Shown: positions 47,581 to 58,196 of the stretch, one piece after another | How the letters are laid out: each line of letters opens with the position of its first letter | Position numbering within the stretch: position 1 is the first letter of the stretch | From: Capra hircus | Lineage: Eukaryota; Chordata; Mammalia; Artiodactyla; Bovidae | Direction of reading: 5' to 3' | Assembly (NCBI RefSeq): GCF_001704415.2 | Contig: NW_017189517.1 | Coordinates: 11,233,167-11,297,166, forward strand | Length of the DNA: 64,000 nucleotides | The notes under the pieces: generated by a model | Told to the model about the DNA's origin: nothing | What the model saw: only the letters and a program-made list of their open reading frames with translations | The model's database searches: none | Made by a program: the position numbers and the translations under genes

Positions 47581-49973
47581 TTGGGTTCAGAGGAGACAAG
47601 GCTGCTGGAGATGTGAGGGTTGCCTGTTCACAGAGATTAGGGATGGGGCTGAACAGCGATGAGAGCCAGGTGGAAATGAGAGGCGATGGGAGTTGCAGCT
47701 GTTTGTATCTACCCACCATCATGCTATGCCAACAGCTGGAGAACAAATTTGGTATAAATTCCCAGGAGCTACTGTCAGTTAATGCGAGCCTTCCAGGAAC
47801 ACATACCAAATGATAGCCTACTTTCCTAATTCTATTATGGGAAATTTCTTCAGAGTCAATCCCTGTGAAATGGGATCAGGAAAGGTTTTAGCCAAAACCA
47901 TGAAGTGAGTGCAATTTGGGTTTCCTGCCCTTTAACCTTTTCTTCAACTTTCATCCCTTCTTCTCCTTTCCGCTCCTAAGATGTCCAGTATTTGGTGCCT
48001 TTAAAATACTACCCCAACTGTCCTTAGCCCTCCCATCCCAAAACCAGCCCCCTGCTGCACTTTTTCTAGAAAATAGCCCTGTGATCAAGGTTTTGAATCT
48101 ATTGCCCTATGCCGTTCTCGCTCTACTTACAGTTAGCTGGGTATTCCTTTTCTTCCAGACACTGTCTGTGGGAAGGAAAATGTGCCAGTAATCAGAGATT
48201 CTTAATGTGTTATCTCTCTTAGGAATGTTTTCATGTTAACTAGGGGTGTGTGTCTGTGTGGCAATACTGGTCAGTGACTGCACAGTGCCCTTAATAAAGA
48301 GCGATGTAACATAAATGATAGCATTTATCAGTTGTGTGGCCTTCTCAGCACTCTTCAAATTCCATCACTTGGGTGACCCCTTCTCTGCCTGCTAACGCTA
48401 TCCTGGAGTAGGAGATATTTGCATCCATTCATTTACTGCCTGCCAGAAATACAATTTAAAATTATTCCTGTGGCCCAGTGGAACCAAGAAGAAACTTACA
48501 AGATTATCTAAATGTTCATTCTTACTTAGAGTGAGAGAGGGATAACATCATTCTTCAACATTCTCTTACTATGCTTAAGATATTTTTTCCTTAGAGCATT
48601 GGTCAAAGTATTGCAATCCAGATTTATGGCTATTCTATTGACAAGGGGTTATTGCACAAATGTTTTACTTGCTGTTCCTAGGGGCTTATCAAAAATAATT
48701 GACTGGATGTCATTTTCTATTTGAGACCAATTACTATTGACCCAGCTTTGCTTATTGTTTTCATTAGTGTCTAATAAAGAGTGAAAATGTTGCTGAATGT
48801 TCTTAGAATTGACATGAGAAGAGCAGTGTTAAGAAGTGAGCAGGTATCTCTTATGCTTTCATAGTGCTGCTGAACAGAGCCCATATTCAGTGCCAGGAGA
48901 CTGTGTGAATAAAAGCATCTCCAGTATGTGAAAATCAAAACTGCCCAAGCCATGTTTTGGGATAACTGGGAGTGGAGGTAGCAGTGGGGAAATATAGTAG
49001 ACTGATATATGCAATTGTGTGGGTTATGCTCTGCATACAAACATCATGGTCCATGTGCAAGGCACCCTCTAGAGTTGTGCAAGTCACAGCCATATGTAGA
49101 AGCCTGGGAGGCACTAGGATAGCTTTTGTCGCTTCTGTGATTAATATTGTCTAGAAGTGAGAAGGCTATAATGTATGAAATGGCACCTTATAAAGGCATG
49201 AGTTGCCTGTTTTACTTTTGTTAAATGGCCTGTTGGTTGGACATTAACTATATCTTGATACATCCTTGTGCTGTCATCTCGGGATGATTGTTATTTTCTA
49301 CAGTGGGAAGAGTCTGGCAAATGATGTTTGGGCATATGCTGATTAGACAGGGAACTAGATGTGACTTATTAAATATGTTTTATTCTTCATAGGTAGAGTG
49401 GAAAGTAAACCCTCTCACTTAGTGAGTGGCAAAGAAATGCCCCTTTCCCCAAAATACTAAGACTATAGCCAATAAAGAGGAAATGCAAGTTTATATTCAC
49501 ATGTACGACTAATTTATTTATGAGTTTGGTTTAAGTAGCTGAAAACTACTCATATAAATTGGGGCTTTCTCCCTTCAGTTTCTTTAAGCATCTCCAAATA
49601 TATTTAGTATCATCCATGATCCAGTCCCCATTTAAACTAGTACAGAAGACATACTTTAAGCTTATCCAACTTTGGGGTTGTTAATCTTATGGAAACAAGA
49701 ACTCAAAGTTGAAGCTTTACATAGTAGCTGGCCAGGTTTCAGTTCTTAGGATCCAAATTTCAGATATGCCTAAGTAGGTTTCATTCTTGGATTTAAATCA
49801 AATGATCCCAGTCATAGATACTGTTTTTGAGGGCCCAAACGAAATGCAGATTAGTCACTTACTATGATGAAATTATCTATAAATAAAAATTTAAGGCCCT
49901 GCAGTTTTATGCTTATTATTTATATAGTTGCCTCCTCCCAACTGGGTTAAAATGAATATTCCAATCAACATTT

Positions 49974-50985
49974 TTTCTTCCAGTTTTACTAAGATATAAT
50001 TGACATTCTATACTATATATATTTAAGGTGTACAGCATAATGATTTGACTTACAGACATCATGAAATGATGTCCACAATAAGTTTAGTGAATATCCATCA
50101 TCTCATATAGATACAAAATTAAAAAAAATTTTTTTTTCTTGTGATAATCAAATATGGAGTCATGTGACAAACAAGGCCCCTTTCTTTTCTTTCCTGTTGA
50201 GATAGTATACATATAAGCATGCTATCAGAATTCAGTTTTTGGAAGTATCTCATCCCTTCTAAGCCATTCTTCCTCTTTTGGTTATTATTTGCCAATAATA
50301 TTTGCTGATTTACACCAACTATTCTTATGAACTCTTTGGATTTACTCTCTTGACAACTTTCATCTATAACATACAGCAGTATTAATCACATTGTAAATTA
50401 CATCCTTCAGTTCAGTTCAGTTCAGTTCAGTCGCTCAGTCGTGTCCGACTCTTTGCGACCCCATGAATTGCAGCACGCCAGGCCTCCCTGTCCATCACCA
50501 ACTCCCAGAGTTCACTCAGACTCATGTCCATTGAGTCAGTGATGCCATCTAGCCATCTCATCCTCAATCGTCCCCTTCTCCTCCTATCCCTCCCAGCATC
50601 AGAGTCTTTTCCAATGAGTCAACTCTTCGCATGAGGTGGCCAAAGTACTGGAGTTTCAGCTTTAGCATCATTCCTTCCAAAGAAATCCCGAAGGGCTGAT
50701 CTCCTTCAGAATGGACTGGTTGGATCTCCTTGCAGTCCAAGGGACTCTCAAGAATCTTCTCCAACACCACAGTTCAAAAGCATCAATTCTTTGGCGCTCA
50801 GCTTTTATAGCTGGAATATTGTGCCTTTTCACCACCATCTTCCAATTCATCCTCCCTTCACCCCTTAAAGCTGGTAACCACAGATCTCATCTCTTTTTTT
50901 CTGAGTTTGTGTTTTCAAAGTATCATTGACCTACAACAAAAACTATGTTCGTTCCTGTTACAGAACATAGTGATTCTGTGTTCAT
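49974..50985 (-). mobile_element. Old L1 (minus) 3' UTR, split by BovB
   Basis: Antisense L1 3' UTR: cttccagttttactaagata, taattgacattctatac, aggtgtacagcataatgatt, and gtgaatatccatcatctc. After the BovB it resumes with ccttttcaccaccatcttcc, ggtaaccacagatctcatct, tatcattgacctacaac and ttacagaacatagtgattc. A part at 50230-50350 matches less well. Confidence 0.8.
50408..50806 (-). mobile_element. BovB 3' end, about 400 bp
   Basis: Minus-strand BovB from a (TTCAG)n tail of about five units and cgctcagtcgtgtccgactc to the truncation after ttggcgctcagctttt. Only the region after RT is present. The minus-strand frames at 50564-50770 and 50668-50850 are its broken C-terminal ORF. It lies inside the old L1. 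Confidence 0.95.
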
Positions 50986-50987
50986 TG

Positions 50988-51470
50988 CATCACTATTTAC
51001 AATAGCCAAGATATGGAAGCAACCTAAGTGCTCATCAGTAGATGAATGGATAAAGGAAATGTGGTATACAGATTCAATGCAAAAAGAATGAAATCTTGCC
51101 ATTGTTACAACCTAGATGGACCTAGAGAGTATTATGCTAAAAATGAAATAAGTCAAAGGAAGACACATACATGATTTTACTTATATGTGGAATCCAAAAA
51201 CCAAAACAAATGAACAAACGTAACAAAACATAGATACAAAGACAAATAGGTGGTTGCCAGAAGGGTGGGAGGCAGGGAGGAGAAGTAAAGAAATAGATGA
51301 GGGAGATTAAGAGGCACAAACTTCCAGTTGCAAATTAAATGAATCACGAGTATGAAATGTACAGTGTGGAGAATATATTTGATAATGAAGTAGCATCTTT
51401 GCATGGTGACATATCGTAGACTTATCATGGCGATCATTTTGAAATGTATAGAAGTATCCAAGTAACTTTT
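50988..51470 (+). mobile_element. Old L1 (plus) ORF2 end and 3' UTR
   Basis: Sense L1: catcactatttacaatagcc, aagatatggaagcaacctaa, tagatgaatggataaagg, an acctagatggacctagagag core, gaaataagtcaaaggaagac, cttatatgtggaatccaaaa, then ggtggttgccagaaggg and gatcattttgaaatgtat. It is head to head with the preceding minus L1. The two overlap in L1 coordinates, so they are two insertions rather than one inverted element. Confidence 0.85.
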
Positions 51471-51559
51471 TAAAAAGGTTTACTATGTGTACTAGAATAT
51501 GAAGCTTAAGATGCTCTCAATGTTTGGTCCATAGGACCCTCTACAATTCGTAGTTAATA

Positions 51560-51764
51560 TCTCGTGCGTGTGTGCTAAGTCACTTCAGTCATGTCCGACT
51601 CTTGAACTGTAGCCTGCCAGGTTCCTCTGTCCATGTAATTCTCCAGGCAAGAATATTTGAGTGGATAGCTATTCCCTTCTCCAAGGGATCTTCCCCACCC
51701 AGCGACTGAACCTGCGTTCCGTTGGCAGGCGGGTTCTTTACTACTAGCGCCACCTGGGAAGCCC
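51560..51764 (-). mobile_element. Bov-tA SINE, internally deleted
   Basis: Minus-strand Bov-tA: gtgctaagtcacttcagtc, atgtccgactcttgaactg (the middle tgcgaccccatgga is deleted), attctccaggcaagaatat, and the head cgccacctgggaagccc. A six-base agttaa on both sides is too short to prove a target duplication. Confidence 0.92.
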
Positions 51765-51779
51765 AGTTAACAGCACATC

Positions 51780-51964
51780 TATTGTCAAATCAACTCGAGT
51801 TAGAATTCTGGATTTACTCAGTCCATCTTTCTCAGGCCTTTCCTCATTTCTAGAATAGGAATAAGGATAGACCTTTCTTCCTTGGAATGTTGTCAGGATT
51901 AAATAGGACAATATCCATAAAGCATTTAGTGCAGAGCCTAGTATTTATTAATCACTCATTAAGT
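51780..51964 (+). repeat. MIR SINE
   Basis: Forward MIR: tcgagttagaattctgg, ctttcctcatttctagaat, aggaataaggatagacc, gttgtcaggattaaatagga, and agcatttagtgcagagccta running to tattaatcactcat. The end is cut by a Bov-A2 stub. Confidence 0.8.
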
Positions 51965-52008
51965 GCTGCTGCTGCTGCTAAGTCACTTCAGTCGTGTCCG
52001 ATTCTGTA
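51965..52008 (-). mobile_element. Bov-A2 3' stub
   Basis: Only the last 40 or so bases of a minus Bov-A2: (CTG)n tail, ctaagtcacttcagtcgtg and tccgattctgta. Extreme 5' truncation. Confidence 0.85.
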
Positions 52009-52044
52009 GTTTTCACAATGGTCTGAGTGTCATTTATCAAGTGA

Positions 52045-52160
52045 TCTCCCCCGTTAGGCTGTGAATTTTTCCAGGAAAGGACTATGTCTACCTGATTGTC
52101 CTTTGTATTCCCAACGCCTAACCCAGTGACTATTACAAAGCAAGCCCTCTGAGTCTCAGT
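52045..52160 (+). repeat. L2 LINE 3' end
   Basis: L2-like: aggctgtgaatttttccagg, aaaggactatgtctacctga, tgtattcccaacgcctaacc and cagtgactattacaaag. Confidence 0.7.
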
Positions 52161-52289
52161 TTCTGAGTCTAGACAAAAGTGGGATAAGAATGGTGCTTAC
52201 CGTCAATTATTCACTAGGATAACATATAGATGAAAGTCTCAGTGATTTACACATATATATCAATACTAGGAATTTACTTCCCTTTTTAA

Positions 52290-52465
52290 ATATTTTTTTA
52301 TGTGGACCTTTTTTTTAAAGCCTTTACTGAATTTGTTACAATATTGCTTCTGTTTTATGTTTTGGTTTTTTGGCCATGAAGCATGTGGGACCTTAGCTCA
52401 GAGATTGAACCCACACCCCCTGCGTTGGAAGGCAAAGTTAACCACTGGACCACCAGGGAAGTCCC
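52290..52465 (-). mobile_element. CHR-type SINE with target duplication
   Basis: Minus CHR: ttggttttttggccatgaag, catgtgggaccttagctc, gattgaacccacacccc, ctgcgttggaaggcaaag and the head gaccaccagggaagtccc. Copies tacttccctttttaa (52275-52289) and tacttctcctttttaa (52466-52481) differ by one inserted base. Confidence 0.93.
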
Positions 52466-52481
52466 TACTTCTCCTTTTTAA

Positions 52482-55069
52482 TTCAGAGGATTGCCAAGGG
52501 TCCAGTGAGATAATGCCATTATCTCTTTGCAAACTCAAAATCTTGACATAGAGGGTCTCTGTAAATCTGTTGAAATTTTCTTTTTGTCAGGAACCTGGGA
52601 CCTGCACAGACATACAATGTCTCTTTCCCAAGCCTCAGACCTTGTTTTCTAAAGTCAGTCATCATGATCAGAAGAACCCAGAGATGGTCTCCCCTTCATC
52701 TCCACCCCCACACACCCAAACCGGGTCCTGGGGTCCCTGGCAGAGCACAGTTCCTCGACAATAGCTTTCTTCACCAGGTGCGCGTCTTGGCATCCTGAGG
52801 GACACACTGAGCCAGGGGCTTCCAGTCTGCAATCATTGCCCTCTGGGAACCCCGTGCTAAGGCTCCAATAGCTCTGCTTTCAGACATCCTCTCCTCTCCA
52901 GGAAAGGTGGCTGGGGTGCGCAGAAGGGCTGTGTTCTTGGGGAGTGTACTGGGAAGGAAGCCTGGAATGCAAGGAAGATGAGGCCTTCTCAGTAGATTCC
53001 ACGGTTTAGAAGTTTGAGTAATTGTGGGTGAAACCAAGCCTTTTTCACTAATGTGTGATTTTAATTTCCAGGGCATACAGTAGATAGAATTTCCAAGACT
53101 CCAAGGAATAGTTACTGGCACTACCGGTGAGACTCATTCAGGTTTCCATATCCCCAAATGATATTCTTCTCGTTAAGATACTGACCGAAACCTTTAATTT
53201 TCATTCACTCAGGGATGAATCTGGTCCCAATCCAAAGCACAATGAGAAATGACAATAGTACCCAGTATGATTAGATCAGTGATGGAGGTCAGGGAGTCGA
53301 ATGCAGGAGTAGGTAGCAGTTTGTCAGAAATAAACCTGACCTGGACTAATACTGGAGCAGGGGTGTGGAATTGGAGGCAAGGAGGAGGAGCTAGGAGCAT
53401 GCACCATCAGGGTCCCAGAGTGTGCTAGATGGCAGGCTGAAGGGTACATCATGTGGGAGCTGAGATCCAGCCAGGGTATTGGTTGGCAACCATTGCTTTT
53501 TTGGGGGGGGAGTCTGCCCCCAAAGGGCACTGTTTGCAATCCCTCATCGTTTTTCCAGCTGGGTGAGCCAGAGGGAGTGTCATTTGGTGCCAGAAAGTAG
53601 CCTTTTCCTACTTTGCACAAAGGCACACAGTGTGCTAGCAGTGGCCCCAAGGGTAATTAGTGGAGATGGTGTGAAGGCAAGAACGTCTGTTTGGTGTTAG
53701 ATGGGATGGGTGGAGGGGAGATTAGTGATTGCTGGGAATTTTCTCTGGATAATGGCGGGGCACTCGATCAGCAGTCCATTTCCTGAACTGTCCACTTATG
53801 AGACTCTGTCCACGTGGCCTGTTCTGTGTACCCAGATATCCATTCATCTTGATAACAATCTGATCTCACATCCACCGTACCATCTCCGAATATTGTCTGG
53901 CAGACAAATATTTCCTCAGCTTTGCTCCCCCACTCTTACAACAGGACTAGCTCCCTTTTCCCCCCTTTATCCCTTTATCTATAAGTACTTTTTTTTTTTA
54001 AAAAAAAAAACAAGGGCTGACAGCTTTATTGTTCAGGAATAATTGCCAAAAGGCTTAGTGGACTGTACTTGCCAGTAAAAGGTTATTTGCTGGCTTGGGA
54101 TATGGGCTCCCATGCGGTAGTGTGTCATTCCAATTATGTTGTCACATATTGAGCTCCTGGTTTGTGCCTTGTGCTGTTCTGGGCAAGGGCATAGTGAACA
54201 GTAGAGGCAGCTCATTTATACAGTGGTGTGTTCCCATTTCATATCTATCATCTGGGCCAAATAGAACCCCGCTCCCCTGACTGAGGCAAGGAGTCTTGAA
54301 CAGCTATTGCGGCTGAACTCACAGGGTGAAAGGTGTGATGACATTCATATTTGAATGTTTCCTAACTTATACAATTTCCATGGATAGCTATACCTAGCAG
54401 GAGTCAAGGAATGGCAATTGAAAAAATAGTTCTATCAACTTCATATCCAAGTTAATTCAACAAGCTTTTATTGATTCAAGAGAAACTGGTTAATCAAGTT
54501 CATGATTCATTCATAATCAATTTAACTTGGTATGACAATATTTGTGGATGTGAGCAAAAAATGTAGGCAAAACGAGCCAGAGAACAAGAAGAATAGGACA
54601 GAAGAAGGGGTATTTAGGGAAAAGAAACGTTTCGTGGGGGTGGACAGTGGTAGACAGAAATCTGGGAGTCCATAGGCACATAGATACAGAAATGACAGTG
54701 GGTGAAACTGCTGAGGACAATCTAAACAAACATACAGCAGAGAATGAAAATCTCCATCACTACTTGCTGTATATCTTTCTTTCCTGAGTTCAAAGCATTT
54801 CACCAATGCTATCACACTCACCATCACAGAATCCCTTTGAGGCATGCAGTAATTATTGATTTCCTAAAACAGACACGAGTTAAGTGACCTGGCCTGAACC
54901 AGGGCCAGTGGAGGCAGAGCCTGAAAGTATTGCAAAGCTCCATGGCAGTAGAATGGACTCACTGAAATAACACGTGGTTAGTCATGTCTGTCTTTGCTAA
55001 CTCCTTGGACAGTCTAGTTTTTCTTAGTTGAGTTTTAGCCCTGTAAAATTAGTACATGTTCACTCTATA
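52482..55069. other. No gene recognised; GC-richer unique block
   Basis: 52.7-53.7 kb is more GC-rich than the window average and free of known repeats. Minus frames of 116 and 108 residues (52771-53121, 53324-53650) have no domain I recognise. A T11A11 palindrome lies at 53989-54010. A mammal-wide relic may be present at 54140-54230 and a MIR trace near 54840-54935. Nothing else seen. Confidence 0.45.
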
Positions 55070-55720
55070 GAAATTTTTTTAAAATACAGAAACCGTGAAG
55101 AACATAAAACCCAGACTATCATCCTGCCATCCAAAGAAAATTGGTATTAACTTTTTAGTGTATATTCTTCCGTTTTATATGCATTGTTATACCTTTTTAT
55201 TACTACAAAGCAATAGTACTGTTACAGAAAATTTGGAAAATTCAGAGAAATATTAAAAAGAACAGGAAAATCACCTGTAATCACACTAGTTCAGTTCACT
55301 ACCCGGCCATAATTACTGATAATATTCTGGTATATTTCAGTCTTTTTTCTCTATGCATTCACAAAGAAAAATATTTTGTTTTAACAGAATGTGATTAAGC
55401 TTGTATTCAGTTTGATACTTGTCATATTCCCTTCATATTACATCATGAGTATTTTACCATATAATTACATATTCTTAAAAAGTTTATTTTTAATGGTTGT
55501 ATAGAATTCACTTTTGTGGTTGTACCATGATTTATTACGGATGCACTATACTTTATTTACCATTTCCACTAACAGTGTATGAGTACCCATCTCACCACAC
55601 TGTTGTCATTGCAGTTTATCTTTTTATATCTTTGCCAATTTGCTAGGAGAATGATGGAGCTTCATTGTTTTAACTTAAATTTCTTTGACTACTAATGGGT
55701 TTAGCTTTTTAAAAGCAGCT
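55070..55720 (-). mobile_element. Old L1-like (minus) remnant (tentative)
   Basis: Antisense old LINE words: accatttccactaacagtgt, gagtacccatctcaccacac, gtttatctttttatatctttgcc, and gactactaatgggtttag. The segment tcatattacatcatgagtat lies before them. The pattern fits an antisense L1 3' portion. Resembles the 35 kb piece in style. Confidence 0.6.
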
Positions 55721-55859
55721 CAGTTTTTTGACATGTGGCTTTCAGCACCTACTGAATGTACAACTTCTAGTCAAAACCACATATACATGTTGAGGACTCG
55801 TGGCTCCAGTTGTGACAGAACAAAGATTGCCTTGCTAATATGTTTTATATAGTCCTGGG

Positions 55860-55995
55860 CTCAGTGCCACAGCCGCTAAATAAATCATAAGCTCACTGAC
55901 AACCAGGCCCATATCTTAATCATTTCTGCATCTCCCATAGCCCCCAGCCTAATGCCTGACACAGAGAAAGGCTTAATAAATGTTTGTTAAATGGC
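55860..55995 (+). repeat. L2 LINE 3' end
   Basis: L2: ataagctcactgacaaccag, gcccatatcttaatcatttc, ctcccatagcccccagcc, taatgcctgacacagag and aaaggcttaataaatgtttg. Confidence 0.83.
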
Positions 55996-56647
55996 TGTGG
56001 AGGTGGAGCTTTTGTGAGGGTCAATATTAGGTTACTAAAATAGTATTTGAAGTCTTGACGTGTTAGAAAAAAAGAATCTGTGGATTTAAAATTTTAAATC
56101 ATTGCCCAGGACTCAACTTATCTTATTTTATAAGGAACAGGGAAGAAACTGATCCTTTCATATGAGGGAACCTCTTTTTGCCAAAAGAGCTGTTTTGCAA
56201 CCAAAATATCAAATCTATAAACACAACACCATCATGATAGAAGAGAGTCAAAAGCAAAGCTACCAGAATGACTAGTTGGCTGCAAGGGAAAATGAATGGA
56301 TGAGAAGAATACGAGGAAAGAAGAAATAAATGTGGAATTCAGAGCTATTTTCCCTTCACTTGCCTAGTTGGTAAAAAGTTCCAGACTTTTAAAGTCACAA
56401 GGACTAACGGAGATTGTTGACTCCTATCTGTTCATTTTTCTGATAAGGAAAATGGGCTTAAAGGGGTGGGCTGAATTGGCCAAGGCAGTGCAGCTTGGAT
56501 AAGAGCATAGCTAGGACTGGAACGAGTGTCTTTTTCTAAGAGATCTTCTTTGACTACTCTCCTCTCACCCCCAGTTCCCACATCAGTACAATACAGCAGT
56601 TTGGGTTTCCCCATCCTCCTTGCCAGCTTTGTATTCATACATCTCTC
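55996..56647. other. No gene recognised
   Basis: Unique, with a possible antisense MIR trace at 56445-56525 (gataaggaaaatgggctt). No supported frame. Confidence 0.45.
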
Positions 56648-57480
56648 ACTTTCTTTATTGAGGCATAATCAACATACAATGTTGTCATAGTTTCAGGTAT
56701 ACACATAATGTTCCATGTTTGTAAATATTGTGAAATGATCACCACTGTAAGTCTAGTTAACATCTGTCACTATACACGGTTACAGAGTTTTTTCCTCTGT
56801 GATGAGAATCTTTAAGATCTATTTTCTTAGCAACTTATAGTCACCATACTGTACATTGTATCCTCATGTCTTGTTTATTTTATAACTGGAAGTTTTGACC
56901 TTTTGACTTCTTTCACCCATTTACCCACTTCTACCCACTGCCACTGACAACCACCTGTTCTCTATATCTGTGAGCTTGTTGTTTGCAGATTCCACATTTA
57001 AGTGGTATCATACAGTATTTGTCTTTCTCTGTCTTACATTTTACTAAGCATAATATTCTCTACATGTATCCACATTGGTGCAAATGCCAGAACTTCATTC
57101 TTTTATGGCTAAATAGTATTCCATCACATACACACACACACAGACACCCACCCACACACCCACACCCACACCCACACCCCCCCACACACCCACACCCCCC
57201 CCACACACACACACCACCACCACCACCACCACATCTTTATACAGTCATTTGTTGATGTGTCCTTGGGTTGCTTCCAAATCTTGGCTATTGTAAATAGTGA
57301 TGTTAATGACTATCAGAGTGTATGTATCTTTTTGAATTTGTGCCTTTTCTGGATATATACCTAAGAGTGGGATTGCTGGAATGTATGGTAACTCTATTAT
57401 TAATTTTCTGAGGAACCTCCATACTGTCTTCCATAGCAGCTGTGCCAAATTTAATTCCCACCAGCAGTGTAGTAGGGTTT
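56648..57480 (-). mobile_element. L1 (minus) 3' UTR to ORF2 end, split by microsatellite
   Basis: Antisense L1: ctttctttattgaggcataa, gtttcaggtatacacataat, caacttatagtcaccatact, gtacattgtatcctcatg, ttctttcacccatttaccc, gcaaatgccagaacttcatt, and tatggctaaatagtattcc. After the microsatellite come tccttgggttgcttccaaat, gggattgctggaatgtatgg, gaggaacctccatactgtc and ccaccagcagtgtagtag. This is one contiguous element apart from the simple repeat. Confidence 0.88.
57127..57232 (+). repeat. Compound CA / CCCACA / CCA microsatellite
   Basis: Successive blocks: (CA)n, then irregular CCCACA and CCCCCC-rich units, (CA)n again, and (CCA)n at the right. It begins exactly where the L1 should read ccattgtatggata, so it grew from within the L1. 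The His/Pro-rich 90-residue plus frame across it is an artefact. Confidence 0.95.
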
Positions 57481-57764
57481 CCACATATCTTTATTCTTGT
57501 GCTTCTTACACTCTACTACAATTGTTTGTTTTTAAGTCTGTCTCCTCCAATAGACTGATTTCTTTGAGGACCTAGCATACGCTCTATCTAGATACTCATG
57601 ATGATCACCCAAGGTGTGTTGTTACATTTTGGCATTTAAACTCAAAGTGTCTAGAAGTCTTCCTAGTCCTATAAATCTGCAAGGTATCCAATCAGTCCCA
57701 ATAATTACTGCTAATTACTCCTGATTTTACCATAAGGCTTCAGTTGGAAAGAATAACTATTAAA

Positions 57765-58196
57765 AATTCTTTATTTTATATTGAAGTATAAATGATTATA
57801 CCACCAGGGCTTCCCTGGTAGCTCAGAGGTTGAAGTGTCTGCCTGGAATGTGGGAGACCGGGTTTGATTCCTGAGTTGGGAATATCCCCTGGAGAAGGAA
57901 ATAGCAACCCACTCCAGTAATCTTGCCTGGAGAACCCCATGGAGGGAGGAGCCTGGTAGGCTACAGTCCATGGGGTCGCAAAGAGTCAGACATGACTGAG
58001 CGACTTCACTTTCACTTAAGAATGTTGTGTTGGTTTCAGATATACCACAAAGTGATTCAGTTATACATATATATGCATCTGATCATTTTCCAATTCTTTT
58101 CCCATTAGGTTGTTATGTAATATTGAGCAATGTTCCCTGTGCTATGCAGTAGTCCTTGTTGGTTACCCATTTTAGATATAGCACTGTGTAATAACG
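57765..58196 (-). mobile_element. L1 (minus) 3' terminus carrying Bov-tA
   Basis: Antisense L1 3' end: ttctttattttatattgaag, tataaatgatta, then after the SINE atgttgtgttggtttcagat, accacaaagtgattcagtta, ccattaggttgttatgtaat and ccctgtgctatgcagtagtc, finishing in gatatagcactgtgta. Confidence 0.85.
57807..58017 (+). mobile_element. Bov-tA SINE inside L1
   Basis: Plus-strand Bov-tA from agggcttccctggtagctc through gggtttgattcctgagttgg and caacccactccagtaatctt to actgagcgacttcactttca. It separates L1 words that belong together. No clear target duplication. Confidence 0.93.

Larger units (their letters stand above)
44851..49973. other. No gene; repeat-poor 5 kb block
   Basis: No interspersed repeat of the families seen elsewhere. 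It holds an octamer cluster and a perfect 30-bp tandem duplication (listed separately). Frames such as 47442-47813 run through the duplication and show no domain. Repeat-poor AT-rich composition is compatible with conserved regulatory DNA, unproven. Confidence 0.5.

Noticed and set aside
47442..47813. 123-residue plus-strand frame
   Set aside because: It spans the 30-bp tandem duplication, which repeats a 10-residue block in frame; there is no domain, splice context or start context, and an equally long frame lies on the other strand.
50408..50440. Tandem TTCAG run as a satellite or CRISPR-like repeat
   Set aside because: It is the normal short tandem tail of BovB; there are no spacers of a CRISPR type anywhere in the window.
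49974..51470. Single L1 with a twin-priming 5' inversion
   Set aside because: The minus and plus parts both contain L1 3' UTR sequence, so they overlap in element coordinates and cannot be one inverted insertion.
52771..53650. Minus-strand frames of 116 and 108 residues as exons
   Set aside because: No recognisable domain, no convincing splice sites and no homology visible by eye; kept only as a low-interest finding on the block.
56983..57255. His/Pro-rich 90-residue frame
   Set aside because: Produced by the compound CA/CCCACA microsatellite inside an antisense L1.
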